NCBI RefSeq assembly: GCF_000204015.1 | Contig: NZ_GL883077.1 | Location: forward strand, 1,558,789-1,622,788 | Direction of reading: 5' to 3' | Origin: Asticcacaulis biprosthecium C19 | GTDB taxonomy: Bacteria > Pseudomonadota > Alphaproteobacteria > Caulobacterales > Caulobacteraceae | DNA: 64,000 nucleotides | In this document: in pieces, positions 24,518 to 33,660 of the stretch | Numbering within the stretch: position 1 is the stretch's first letter | How the letters are laid out: each line of letters opens with the position of its first letter | Notes under the pieces: generated by a model | The model's input: the letters and a program-made list of their open reading frames with translations, nothing else | What the model was told of the DNA's origin: nothing | Databases searched by the model: none | Made by a program: the position numbers and the translations under genes

Positions 24518-24991
24518 ATGTTCGACGGAAACAATCGAGAAGCCTTGGCGCGCAAGCATCTGGATCGGATATTCCAGACCGCGCGGCTTGACGGGTTGCG
24601 GCAGCGACCGCCCAAGGGGTGGGTTCGCGCCATCCGCGATGCCCTGGGCCTGACTAACAAGCAATTATCCGCCCGTCTGGGCAAGGCCCATTCGACCTTG
24701 GTGCGCCTGGAAAGCAGCGAAATGGCCGACACGATTTCTTTGTCCACCTTGCGTGCCGCTGCCGAGGCCATGGACTGCACGCTGGTCTATGCCTTGGTCC
24801 CAAACAAGCCGCTTGAGCAAACTGTCAGGGAACGTGCCGGCGCTCTGGCTGATCAGCAGCTTGCCCGCGTGCACCACACCATGGGGCTCGAAGATCAGGC
24901 CGTGCGCGGCGAAGATTTGACGGATGAGCGCGAAAGGCTGATATCGGCGATCCTGGCGCGCGGCGGACGTCATCTATGGGAGGACCAATGA
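24518..24991 (+). CDS. Mobile mystery protein A (HTH regulator)
   Basis: Encodes 157 residues starting MFDGNNREALARKHLDRIFQ. Residues about 30-75 form an XRE-like HTH (WVRAIRDALGLTNKQLSARLGKAHSTLVRLE). The C-terminus matches the 'mobile mystery protein A' family, which is found next to the Fic/Doc-type protein B on mobile elements. The TGA overlaps the B start (ATGA). The pair resembles a toxin-antitoxin operon, with A as antitoxin/repressor. The intact A gene survives beside a truncated B. Confidence 0.8.
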   Translation: MFDGNNREALARKHLDRIFQTARLDGLRQRPPKGWVRAIRDALGLTNKQLSARLGKAHSTLVRLESSEMADTISLSTLRAAAEAMDCTLVYALVPNKPLEQTVRERAGALADQQLARVHHTMGLEDQAVRGEDLTDERERLISAILARGGRHLWEDQ

Positions 24992-25386
24992 GCGATCCCC
25001 TGTTTGAGGACCACGACGACGCCGCAACGCCTCTGTCGCCTGACGAGCGGGCGCAACTGATTCCGACCTACATCACAACGTGCGCGCAGTTGAACGAGGC
25101 CGAGCAACAAAACATCACCGAGGCTGACTTTTGGGCGTTTCAGCGCAAACGCAACGTCTTGACCGAGGATTTCCTGTTCGGGCTGCACAAGCGCATGTTC
25201 CGCAGCGTCTGGAGATGGGCGGGTAAGGCTTGCAACGATAGCAAGCCAAAACTGAGATTTAAGCCTTTATCTTTTTCAGGTGTCTGGAAGCTTCCTCTAC
25301 CATTCCCGGCTTACCCTCCAACTTGGACATTTGGTTATCAAAAATCCGCTGGGCCCATTGCGGATGCGTCTTCACCGAGGCCTTGA
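24988..25386 (+). pseudogene. Mobile mystery protein B (Fic/Doc family), truncated
   Basis: The start ATG at 24988 has GGGAGGACCA before it. Residues 1-80 fit the family (DDAATPLSPDERAQLIPTYITT, then EADFWAFQRKRNVLTEDFLFGLHKRMFRSVWRWAGK). After about 25232 the similarity stops and the frame runs into unrelated, AT-richer sequence, ending at 25386 on top of the convergent hydrolase gene. The catalytic Fic motif HPFxxGNGR, which should come some 40-60 residues later, is missing, so the protein cannot be an active AMP transferase. The break marks a recombination or deletion junction. Confidence 0.78.
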
Positions 25387-26065
25387 TAATCTCAACAATC
25401 CTTCTTGGGCTTTGCCGACGCAGAGCTGTCGACAGGCTCTTTATCTGATTGGGATCACGAGCGAGAGCGGCTGTGACTAAAGCAATACAAGAGTTTGTGC
25501 CGGCCAGAACCCCTGCCACATGATGTTGAACGAAGGGCATAGTAATATAGGTAGCCCCCTTCATCCTGACCGCATGCTGATGGTCAGGGCCGTATCTTGG
25601 ATCCGCAAACACAAACGCCTCCGCGCAAAGGTCCTGGCCTTCAATTGGCGTTCCTGTCCGACCAGGAGTAAAGTGGTCAACGTAGCGCTGATCGAACTCT
25701 CCGACCAGACTGGGGTCAATTGACCATTGCGGACAAAGCGCGAGCGCGGCATCTGCGTTCAGCATACGAGAATACTTCAAGGCACCATAGCCCCCCATCG
25801 AGGACCCATAAGTAACCCGATGTGCGAATTTTGACAGATCTGGTTCTATTGACCGTATAGCGCTAGCCATCTGCGCATCAGGGTACCAATTCGGACGTTT
25901 CGCCATAAAGCCGATTACAGTCATGTTGGCTTTCTGGCCGACAATTTTCCCAAAAAAATTTACGCCGTCGGCAAGGGAATTCAAGGAACCGAAGGTCACC
26001 AAGGCAAAATCAGACTTTCCGTCATACTTCAGGACCTGCACTTCACTGTCGTCATAGATAATCAT
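25259..26065 (-). CDS. Alpha/beta-hydrolase-like protein linked to a glycosyltransferase
   Basis: Encodes 268 residues from ATG 26065 (MIIYDDSEVQVLKYDGKSDF). A nucleophile elbow GSSMGGYGALKYSRML is near residue 88 and a His in the FVQHHVAGVLAG segment near 180 may be catalytic; an Asp partner is not certain. There is no signal peptide. The start overlaps the glycosyltransferase stop by one base (TGATG), so the two are co-translated. Similar small hydrolases accompany polysaccharide glycosyltransferases, perhaps as esterases. GC content is visibly lower than in the flanking host genes. Specific substrate unknown. Confidence 0.6.
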   Translation of the reverse strand: MIIYDDSEVQVLKYDGKSDFALVTFGSLNSLADGVNFFGKIVGQKANMTVIGFMAKRPNWYPDAQMASAIRSIEPDLSKFAHRVTYGSSMGGYGALKYSRMLNADAALALCPQWSIDPSLVGEFDQRYVDHFTPGRTGTPIEGQDLCAEAFVFADPRYGPDHQHAVRMKGATYITMPFVQHHVAGVLAGTNSCIALVTAALARDPNQIKSLSTALRRQSPRRIVEIIKASVKTHPQWAQRIFDNQMSKLEGKPGMVEEASRHLKKIKA

Positions 26066-27549
26066 CAAAAGACTTCTCTGAACCGCTCCGGGACGCGTAT
26101 CATTCCGCTACGCGCAGGCGTCTCCGACTTGTACCTGCCCGTCGTCGATTGCTTCATACCGTCCATGTGTTTAGCGAGGTGCTTTGTGAAATCCCACTTC
26201 TCTATGACGCCCATATTCTGAACGTTCATATAGGTGCCGGTGATTACGTCGTCGTCCGGCCGCCTTTGATGTGCGCCCGCACCGTCTCTCGCGAACTGGA
26301 TGTTTCGCGTAATGGCCATCCTTTTGAGTGCTTGGTCCATGTCAGCCATGCGGAGATGGAATAGATAAAGGTCATCAAATTCCGGGGGATGCTCGCAAGC
26401 ATGAAAGCCCCCGCCCCAAGAGATTGGCTTTCTTAAAAGCAAAGGTTTGCACATCGGCGTTACAAACTGGACTCTCGTCCGCTGGCGTAAAATCGGCTGC
26501 TCATTTGTAAGTGGCGGCTCAGAGGTAGGATCATGCCGGATGTTTAAGCCAATGGCATATGCCACGGGCCGCTTTAGCTTGTGAGCATAATCCACGAGAT
26601 TTGTATAAAGTCCTGGGTCGGCCACTAACATTTCGTCACAGTCTGAGTAGACCACGGCGTCGTAGTACTGCAGCAGGTCGTTTGCAAAATTGTTTATGAG
26701 CCGCATTCTGGCGCGTTCGTCAAACAACCTTCCTCTGGGCAGACGGACACGGTTGGCCCCACCGAGGTCATCCGTCGACCCGTCGTCGCTTCCATGATCC
26801 AGGATGATACAATTGTGGATTCCGACTTGTCGCCCATAGTGCCCTAGCCAAATCGGAAGGTTGAACTTTTCGTTGTAGACCATCGTGAGGGCGGCGACCG
26901 TAAACGAGTCATCCGAACGAAGTCCTGCGGTGTGAAGCTCGAAATCAAACGGCAAACCAGCCTTTGAAGAGATCGCTTCTATCTTGGCTATAAGCGAATC
27001 TCTCTTCTTGGGATCTTTCGTGGTGAACAAAGCGTGCTTCAGATGGTCAACAGCCCCGCGGTAGTCTCGCTTCCAATTGCAGTATGTGGCATTGATCTTC
27101 GCTAGGCTTAGGCTCTTGGGATACAGTGCTGAAAGATCAGAAACGAGTTGAATAGCTGCTACTCGATCAACTCGGTATGCCTCAATGAGAGCGGCCTCTA
27201 ACGAAAGTCCCTCGGGAAGAGGACTGACCCGCAGCAGTTCCCGAAGCACCGAGATAGCCGATTCTTTGCGCTGCAAAGCGTAGACCCGTCCGAGTCGGAT
27301 GATGAGCAATGTTGAGTTAGGCCACAGCGACGTACCGTCTACCGCCAATATCTCAGCTTCGTCGATAGAACCAAACTTTATAAGATAGTCGACAGCCTCA
27401 GCAAAAAACTCAACAATCGGTTTGCCGTCAGGATACGACGCTTTTGCTTCGTTAAGCGCTTGAAGTGTGGCGGAATAATCATCGGTTTTTCGAAGATTTC
27501 TAAAGTTCTCGAACTCTTGTGTAATTTTCTTAGGCGTAGACCAAGCCAT
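26065..27549 (-). CDS. TPR-glycosyltransferase (GT2/GT92-like)
   Basis: Encodes 494 residues from ATG 27549 (MAWSTPKKITQEFENFRNLR). Residues about 1-190 are helical repeats resembling TPRs (IDEAEILAVDGTSLWPNSTLLIIRLGRVYALQ). From about 215 a GT-A fold is visible: TVAALTMVYNEKFNLPIWLGHY, ILDHGSDDGSTDD and the metal site YSDCDEMLVADPG. This is the pattern of the family 2/92-like transferases of surface polysaccharide clusters. It is AT-richer than the surrounding host genes and sits in the accessory block, so it was probably acquired. Confidence 0.72.
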   Translation of the reverse strand: MAWSTPKKITQEFENFRNLRKTDDYSATLQALNEAKASYPDGKPIVEFFAEAVDYLIKFGSIDEAEILAVDGTSLWPNSTLLIIRLGRVYALQRKESAISVLRELLRVSPLPEGLSLEAALIEAYRVDRVAAIQLVSDLSALYPKSLSLAKINATYCNWKRDYRGAVDHLKHALFTTKDPKKRDSLIAKIEAISSKAGLPFDFELHTAGLRSDDSFTVAALTMVYNEKFNLPIWLGHYGRQVGIHNCIILDHGSDDGSTDDLGGANRVRLPRGRLFDERARMRLINNFANDLLQYYDAVVYSDCDEMLVADPGLYTNLVDYAHKLKRPVAYAIGLNIRHDPTSEPPLTNEQPILRQRTRVQFVTPMCKPLLLRKPISWGGGFHACEHPPEFDDLYLFHLRMADMDQALKRMAITRNIQFARDGAGAHQRRPDDDVITGTYMNVQNMGVIEKWDFTKHLAKHMDGMKQSTTGRYKSETPARSGMIRVPERFREVF

Positions 27550-28174
27550 TCGGATGCAATCCCCAGTGTAAATGGCAAGAAAAATCCAGAGACCGGGATG
27601 CTGGGGGCGGCGGCGACATGAATGCTGGCACTGAGACTGCGGGGGCCAGGGCGCCCGGTAGCCATAATGACAACCAATCGGTAACATACGACCGGTTTTC
27701 GCTTGGTCCGCCGACCGTCACGGTTTTCATGAAGTTACTTGCATAAAAACGACGATAAAACTCGACTCGGGGTTTAATCAACCACTTTATGGTAACGGTG
27801 TTATTTTAACTGTAAAGAAAAAAAAATGAGTCTTTTGAGTCTCTTAACGCCGCGGCTCGCGACATTTCTTTGACTCGTAATACGTGTGCAATCGTTTTCC
27901 GCTAAAAAATGTAAGCCAAAACAATGCATTAGGTTACCGTCTTTTTGAACAACCTTAAGGCTATTTTTTGGTTTGAACGCATGCACAACGCCGCCCGATC
28001 CAGGCAAACGGGTGAAATGCGGTTCGGCTTTTTTTTTAGAACGACATGGCGGGAGTTTGGATCGCCGGTGACGGCGGCTTAACCGCAGTATCGCGGCCAC
28101 ACCATGCTCGAGGGTGGCCGCGACCGCTTGACACAGATTCCCGCCAATCTCTGGGCCGCTCAGGCAACGCCTTG
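27550..28174. other. AT-rich intergenic DNA without a supported gene
   Basis: About 620 bp between the glycosyltransferase start and the VOC remnant. It is notably AT-rich up to about 28030 (runs such as GAAAAAAAAATG), then turns GC-rich. It should contain the promoter of the minus-strand pair; no convincing RNA gene or ORF is seen. The composition change near 28040 probably marks the edge of the acquired DNA. Confidence 0.4.
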
Positions 28175-28354
28175 GATTTGAACTCGGATATCCATGCCAC
28201 CCAAACCCACTTGGAAGCCCGCGGCGTGGTCTTCATCAATGCGCCGCACATGATTCACAAACACGACAACGGGATCGAAGAATGGATGGCCTTCTTCAAT
28301 GACAACGAAGGCCGGCCTCTGGCGCTGATGGCGCAGGTGACACCTACGCCGTAG
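28175..28354 (+). pseudogene. C-terminal remnant of a VOC/glyoxalase-family protein
   Basis: The frame encodes DIHATQTHLEARGVVFINAP followed by HDNGIEEWMAFFNDNEGRPLALMAQV, the second half of a VOC domain including the metal-ligand Glu region. No N-terminal half (first beta-alpha-beta-beta-beta unit) is found in any frame upstream. The open frame from 28046 begins in unrelated sequence. It is a broken host gene at the edge of the acquired block. Confidence 0.65.
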
Positions 28355-28394
28355 CGCATTGGATTTTTACCGGTGCAGCGTTTAGGAACAGCCC

Positions 28395-29117
28395 ATGACC
28401 CTCCGCATTTCGACCGCTTCCGCCCTACTGTCTGTTGGCCTGCTGACCGCGTGCAATCCGCCCGCATCCGACAAGGCCGAGACAAGCACAACCACCGTGA
28501 CGACGGTGGTTACCCCTTCCGCAAGCACACCGGCTCTCGCCACATCCGAACCGATCTCCTGCGCCACCGAGATCGGCGCGGCCGCAGCCGAAAAGCTGGT
28601 CAATGTCTGCCGCAATGTTTCCCCGGCGACCCATCCGCCCTGCAATGCCGCCAATAGCTGCGCCATGATCGAGGACGAAATCGCCCGCAGTTGCGCTCTG
28701 TTCGACGACAACGAACCGATGGCTGGCTGCGGCCCGGCGCCCAAAAGCTCACAGGCCGCCGCCGCTGTGGTCACCCGTTACTATTCCGCGCTGAATGCCA
28801 GCGACTTCGACACCGCCTGGCGGCAATGGGGCGAGGACGGCCAACCCAACCAGACCCGCGACACCTTCCAGGCCGGCTTTGCTCACACCCAATCGACGCG
28901 CGTCACCATCGGCAAGCTGGAGCCCGCCGAAGGCGGCGCCGGATCGATCTACCAGACGGTTCCGGTGACGGTCGACGCGATGCTCGACAACGGCCAACGT
29001 CAGCGTTTCACGGGCGACTATGTCGTGCGGCGGGTCAATGGTGTCGACGGGGCTTCGGCGGAGCAACTGCGCTGGCATATCGACTCCGCCCGCCTGAAGG
29101 CCGTAACGCCCGGCTGA
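28395..29117 (+). CDS. Putative lipoprotein, unknown function
   Basis: Encodes 240 residues. N-terminal signal with lipobox LLTAC (Cys about residue 20), then a Thr/Ser-rich linker, a Cys-rich region (six Cys between about 55 and 110) and a C-terminal SnoaL/NTF2-like beta-rich part (VVTRYYSALNASDFDTAWRQWGEDGQ). No family is certain. It lies 84 bp before the ABC transporter genes on the same strand, possibly but not necessarily co-transcribed. Confidence 0.65.
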   Translation: MTLRISTASALLSVGLLTACNPPASDKAETSTTTVTTVVTPSASTPALATSEPISCATEIGAAAAEKLVNVCRNVSPATHPPCNAANSCAMIEDEIARSCALFDDNEPMAGCGPAPKSSQAAAAVVTRYYSALNASDFDTAWRQWGEDGQPNQTRDTFQAGFAHTQSTRVTIGKLEPAEGGAGSIYQTVPVTVDAMLDNGQRQRFTGDYVVRRVNGVDGASAEQLRWHIDSARLKAVTPG

Positions 29118-29201
29118 TCGGCTCTTTTGCTTTGGTCGGCTTTGGGCTACAGATCGTGCGGGCGGAGCCGGCTCAATCAAGGCCGGCCGACAAGAACTCA
29201 T

Positions 29202-30305
29202 ATGCCGAACCACACGCATGGACTGGAAATACGCAGTGTTGTCAAACGCTTCGGTGACCTGTGCGTGTTTGACGGCCTGTCTGTCGACATTGCGCCAGGT
29301 GAATTTTTTATCATTCTGGGCCCATCGGGCTGCGGCAAGACGACCCTGTTGCGTCTGATCGCTGGGCTCGAAACGGTCGATGGTGGCGAGATCCGGCTGA
29401 ACGGCCGTCGCATCCACGACCTGCCGGCCGGCGACCGCGGTGTCGCCATGGTCTTCCAGGACTTCGCCCTCTATCCCCATATGACGGTCGAGCGAAATCT
29501 GGCGTTTGGCCTGCGCAACATGCAGGTGCCGCCGGCTGAGATCGACAGCCGTATCAAAGCCACCGCCGGCGCCCTGGCTATCGACGGTCTGCTGGACCGC
29601 AAACCCGCCACCCTGTCCGGCGGCCAGAAACAACGAGTCGCCTTGGCGCGGGCCTTGGTCAAAAAGCCCGACCTCCTCCTCCTGGACGAACCCCTGTCCA
29701 GCCTGGACCCATCCTTACGCCTGCACACCCGGCGCGAACTGGCGCAACTCAGCCGCAGCCTCAACGCCACCTTTGTGATGGTCACCCACGACCAGGTAGA
29801 GGCCATGACCCTGGCCAGTCGCATCATGGTCATGCACGAACACCGCATCCAGCAGGTCGGCACGCCGCTGGAAATCTTTACCCGGCCGGCCAATCTGTTC
29901 GTTGCCCGCTTCGTCGGCGCCACCCCGATGAATGTGCTGGACGGCGCGGTCTCCAAAGGCCGGGGTGGCAAGACCGAAGTCACCCTGTCCGGCCATACCG
30001 TCCGAACCGCCATTGCCCATGCCGCTCTGCCGGCCATAGAAGGATGGAAGTTGGGTCTGCGCGCCGAACATGTTGCCATCTCCGCGCCGTCCGATACCAC
30101 CATCCCCGCCACGGTCGACTATGTCGAGCGCCTGGGTGAACAGTCCTGGATCCATGTCCGCCTGGCCGATGGCCGTGAGATCGTCGCCAACGAAACCGGC
30201 ATCAGCCCCCATCAGCCCGGCGATGCCGTCGGCCTCATCCTCGACGGCGCCCGCGCCCACCTGTTCGACGCCGAAGGCCGCGGTTACCACGCGGAGCCGG
30301 CATGA
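29202..30305 (+). CDS. Sugar ABC transporter ATP-binding protein (UgpC/MalK type)
   Basis: Encodes 367 residues from ATG 29202 (MPNHTHGLEIRSVVKRFGDL). Walker A GPSGCGKTT is near residue 41, signature LSGGQKQR near 134, Walker B LLLLDEPLSSLD near 155 and switch His VTHD near 193. A C-terminal TOBE-like domain follows (about 240-367). Typical of CUT1 importers of oligosaccharides or glycerol phosphate. It overlaps the first permease by 4 bp. Confidence 0.92.
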   Translation: MPNHTHGLEIRSVVKRFGDLCVFDGLSVDIAPGEFFIILGPSGCGKTTLLRLIAGLETVDGGEIRLNGRRIHDLPAGDRGVAMVFQDFALYPHMTVERNLAFGLRNMQVPPAEIDSRIKATAGALAIDGLLDRKPATLSGGQKQRVALARALVKKPDLLLLDEPLSSLDPSLRLHTRRELAQLSRSLNATFVMVTHDQVEAMTLASRIMVMHEHRIQQVGTPLEIFTRPANLFVARFVGATPMNVLDGAVSKGRGGKTEVTLSGHTVRTAIAHAALPAIEGWKLGLRAEHVAISAPSDTTIPATVDYVERLGEQSWIHVRLADGREIVANETGISPHQPGDAVGLILDGARAHLFDAEGRGYHAEPA

Positions 30306-31186
30306 CGGGGTGGCTGGGGCGCCTGAACCGCCAGGGCTGGCCGAACCTGCTATTCGCCCTGCCATTCCTGGCCGTCTATGCCTGGCTGTTGATCTATCCG
30401 CTGCTGGCTGGGATGGGTCTCAGTCTGCACCGTGCCAACCTGTTCGGCGGGGCGCGCTTCATCGGCTTTGAAAACTATATCCGCCTGTTCCGCGACGCCA
30501 CCTTCCTGCAGGCCCTGGCCAACAGCCTGCTATTCGTCCTGATGTGCGTGCCGGTCCTGGTGGTCCTGGCGCTCGGCCTGGCCCTGGCACTGAACCGCGC
30601 CACCCGGTTTGCCGCCTTCATGCGCAGCGCCGTCTTCGCCTCGTCCGTCCTGTCGGTGACGGTGATGACCATCATCTGGCGCCAGATCCTGGCCATCGAC
30701 GGCGGCCTGCTCAGCCATGGCGCCCATGCGATCGGCCTGCCTGCGGTCCCCTTCCTCAGCGACCCGAACCTCGCCCTGCCCAGCCTGGCCGCGGTCACCG
30801 TGTGGTGGAGTCTCGGCCTGCCGATGATGCTGTTCCTGTCCGCGCTGCAACAGGTGCCGCGTTCGGTCTATGAAGCCGCCGCCCTGGACCGCGCCACACC
30901 CTGGACTGTGTTTCGCCAGATCACCCTGCCGGCCATCACTCCGGCCCTGGTCCTTGTCACAGCCTATGAATGCGCCCTTCAATTCCAGGTCTTCGGCCAA
31001 CCGCAACTCCTGACCCAGGGCGGCCCCAATGGCGCCTCGCGGCCGCTGGTGCTTTACATCTATGAAACCGGCTTCAACCAGTGGGACATCGGCTATGCCG
31101 CCGCCGCGTCGCAGATGCTGTTCGCCCTGATCCTGGTCGCCGCCTTCGTGCCGCAACTGGCCCAGCGTCTGTGGAGGCGGGCATGA
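30302..31186 (+). CDS. Sugar ABC transporter permease (UgpA/MalF type)
   Basis: Encodes 294 residues with six predicted membrane segments, beginning LLFALPFLAVYAWLLIYPLL. The EAA loop that docks the ATPase is YEAAALDRATPWTVFRQITLPAI near residue 190. The start and stop both overlap neighbours as ATGA, so the four genes form one operon. Confidence 0.92.
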   Translation: MTGWLGRLNRQGWPNLLFALPFLAVYAWLLIYPLLAGMGLSLHRANLFGGARFIGFENYIRLFRDATFLQALANSLLFVLMCVPVLVVLALGLALALNRATRFAAFMRSAVFASSVLSVTVMTIIWRQILAIDGGLLSHGAHAIGLPAVPFLSDPNLALPSLAAVTVWWSLGLPMMLFLSALQQVPRSVYEAAALDRATPWTVFRQITLPAITPALVLVTAYECALQFQVFGQPQLLTQGGPNGASRPLVLYIYETGFNQWDIGYAAAASQMLFALILVAAFVPQLAQRLWRRA

Positions 31187-32034
31187 GCGCCCTGGCATTA
31201 CCGGTCGTGCGCGGGCGCCAGGTATGGGCATGGGCGCGGATCGCCTTCTGCGCCGTCATGCTGGCCCTGGTGCTGGCGCCGCTGCTGTGGACGGTGTTTC
31301 TATCATTCCGAACCAATATCGACCTGCTGCGCCAGGCGCCGCTGGACCTGCGTGGGCCTTATACCCTCGACAACTATGCCGAACTGCTGCGCAACCAGAC
31401 CCTGTTTCGCTGGTTCTTCAACTCGCTTGTGGTCTCGACGGTGACCGTCGCCGGCGTCCTGACCCTGTCGTCCCTGGCGGGTTACGCCTTCGGCAGGCTG
31501 GAGTTTCCCGGCCGCAACTGGCTCTACCTGATCGTCCTGGCCGGGCTGGCCATACCTGATCAATCCGTCATCCTGACCCGGCACCAGATATTCTCCGATC
31601 TGCACTGGCACAACACCTACCGCGCGCTGATCTTGCCGGGTTTGTCGGCGCCGCTGGGTGTCTTCCTGATGACCGAGGCCTTCCGCGCCATTCCGCGCGC
31701 CCAGGATGACGCCGCCCGGCTCGATCGCGCCAATGCCATAGCTACCTTCTGGCATGTCCTGCTGCCGCAAACCGTACCGGCTCTGGCCAGCCTGGGTATC
31801 TACACGTTTCTGCTGTCGTGGAACGACTACTGGTGGCCGCTGATCTCGGCGACCCGCCCGTCCATGTATACCCTGACCGAAGGCATGGCCGCAGCCCAAA
31901 GCAACTATGTCGAGGTCCTGGGCAAGGGCGTGCTGATGGCCGAAGCCGTGGTCGCCGGCCTGCCGGTACTGATCGTCTACATCCTGTTCCAGAAGCACAT
32001 CGTCAACGCCGTCACCGGCATGGTGAAGCTATGA
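31183..32034 (+). CDS. Sugar ABC transporter permease (UgpE/MalG type)
   Basis: Encodes 283 residues from ATG 31183 (MSALALPVVRGRQVWAWARI), which overlaps the stop of the first permease. Six membrane segments and an EAA loop (RAIPRAQDDAARLDRANAIATFWHVLLPQTVPAL). It pairs with the upstream permease. The stop overlaps the binding protein start. Confidence 0.92.
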   Translation: MSALALPVVRGRQVWAWARIAFCAVMLALVLAPLLWTVFLSFRTNIDLLRQAPLDLRGPYTLDNYAELLRNQTLFRWFFNSLVVSTVTVAGVLTLSSLAGYAFGRLEFPGRNWLYLIVLAGLAIPDQSVILTRHQIFSDLHWHNTYRALILPGLSAPLGVFLMTEAFRAIPRAQDDAARLDRANAIATFWHVLLPQTVPALASLGIYTFLLSWNDYWWPLISATRPSMYTLTEGMAAAQSNYVEVLGKGVLMAEAVVAGLPVLIVYILFQKHIVNAVTGMVKL

Positions 32035-33350
32035 GGCGGCGCGCGCTCCTGGGCGGTCTGGCGGGTCTGAGCCTTGCCGGTTGCGCGCCGAAGGACCCGC
32101 GTCCCGCCATCACGGTCCAGCGCATCTTCGGCGATTGCCGCGCCCACGTGCCCAAGGGCGGCGCCCCGACCCAGAACCTCAACGGCGAATGCGAGATTAT
32201 CACCGGCCTGCTGGACCGCTTCGAGGCAGAAAACCCCGACATCCGGCTGAACGTCAACGCGGTGGCCTGGCCAGGCTATGACCAGTTGTCGGCCCAGATC
32301 GCCGCCGACGATGCGCCGGACCTCGTCACCATGCATATGGCGGTCATTCCCGACTATCAGATCCACGGCCTGCTGACCCCCCTGGACGCCGGCCTCAAGG
32401 CCCAGGGCGTGACGCCGGACCAGTTCACGCCTGTGGCGCGGCGGGCGGTAACCATGGACGGCGAGGTCTACGGCCTCCCGTTCGACGCCTGGACGCAACT
32501 GTTCCACATCAATATGAACCTGTTCGCCAGGGCTGGCCTGGTGCGCGGCGGCGAACCTGTCTTGCCGCGCAATGCCGCCGAACTGCTGGACCAGGCGCGG
32601 CGGTTTCGCGCGGCGACGGGCAAGCCCTATCTCGTTCAGTCCTCGGTCAATGAGCGTGCAGCCTTCGCCCGCAACCTCTATACCTACCTGTTGTCGGCGC
32701 ATGAGGTCATCTTCCCCGACCCGCACCATATCCGGCTGAACACGCCGCGGGCGCGTGAGGTCGTCGGCCTGTTCAAGCGGATTCACGACGAACGCCTGAC
32801 CACGCGTGACCTCGACTATGTCGCCGCCACCACGGCCTTCATCAACGGCGAGGGCGGGGTCTATATCGTCGGCACCTGGATGATCGGCAATTTCGACAAC
32901 GAAGCCGCCCAAGCTGGCCGGCCGCTGTATCGCGGCTATCGCGTCAAACCCTATCCGGCGCTGTTCGGCGATCCGGTCCTGCCGGCCTTTGTCGACGGCC
33001 ATGCCTGGGTGATGCCCAAGCGGCGCCGTACCCCGGAGCAGGAGAGGGCGGCCTTCCGGCTGCTAAAGTTCCTGAGCGTGCATGAGGGCGACTGGACCCG
33101 GTCGGGTCACCTGACCTCGATGGCGGCCGTGGTCGGCGACCCGGTCTATCAGGCCCAGCCGCACCGCCGCGATCTGATGGCGATCACCAGCTATGGCCAG
33201 GGCCTGCCGACCGATGTCCAGCGCCAGTTCGCCATCCAGGCCATGCTGAGCGAGGAACTGGCCGCAGCGATTACCGGCATCAAGCCGATCGATCGCGCAC
33301 TGACCGACGCCGAGCGCCGCATCAATGATATGCTGACCAACCTGTCGTGA
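32031..33350 (+). CDS. Sugar ABC transporter substrate-binding lipoprotein
   Basis: Encodes 439 residues from ATG 32031 (MRRRALLGGLAGLSLAGCAP), with a lipobox SLAGC. It is a family 1 solute-binding protein: PDIRLNVNAVAWPGYDQLSAQIAADDAPDLVTMH near residue 70 and YGLPFDAWTQLFHINMNLF near 147. Unlike most importer operons it is the last gene. Ligand unknown; the neighbouring glycosidases suggest an oligosaccharide. Confidence 0.9.
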   Translation: MRRRALLGGLAGLSLAGCAPKDPRPAITVQRIFGDCRAHVPKGGAPTQNLNGECEIITGLLDRFEAENPDIRLNVNAVAWPGYDQLSAQIAADDAPDLVTMHMAVIPDYQIHGLLTPLDAGLKAQGVTPDQFTPVARRAVTMDGEVYGLPFDAWTQLFHINMNLFARAGLVRGGEPVLPRNAAELLDQARRFRAATGKPYLVQSSVNERAAFARNLYTYLLSAHEVIFPDPHHIRLNTPRAREVVGLFKRIHDERLTTRDLDYVAATTAFINGEGGVYIVGTWMIGNFDNEAAQAGRPLYRGYRVKPYPALFGDPVLPAFVDGHAWVMPKRRRTPEQERAAFRLLKFLSVHEGDWTRSGHLTSMAAVVGDPVYQAQPHRRDLMAITSYGQGLPTDVQRQFAIQAMLSEELAAAITGIKPIDRALTDAERRINDMLTNLS

Positions 33351-33369
33351 ACGGTAGCCTGGCTCTCCT

Positions 33370-33535
33370 CGACCGAGATGGGGTTTGCTGAAATCGCCCG
33401 CCCCGCTTGCGGGGAGGGGGACCGCCGAAGGTGGTGGGAGGGGGCTACCGTCAGTGGAATAGCCCCTTCCGTCTTTTTTTGCTTTCGCAAAAAATCCACC
33501 TCCCCCGTAAACAGGGGAGGCGAAGGTGGTCCATG
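33370..33535. repeat. GC-rich palindromic intergenic element
   Basis: Two imperfectly complementary halves, CTTGCGGGGAGGGGGACC... with CGAAGGTGGTGGGAGGGGG, and CCACCTCCCCCG... with GGGGAGGCGAAGGTGGTCC, flank a T-rich centre. It can fold into a long hairpin and resembles the REP/MITE-like elements scattered between genes in GC-rich alphaproteobacteria. It may also end the ABC operon transcript. Confidence 0.5.
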
Positions 33536-33660
33536 CTAAACCCTACCTGCGTGACCGAAAATCTTCCGGTTTTCCGGCATCATCGAATTGCAGATACGCA
33601 TCTTCTGATCTTGCAATATCGGCATTGACGTGTCTGACACCATGTGGCAGTTATTTATCT

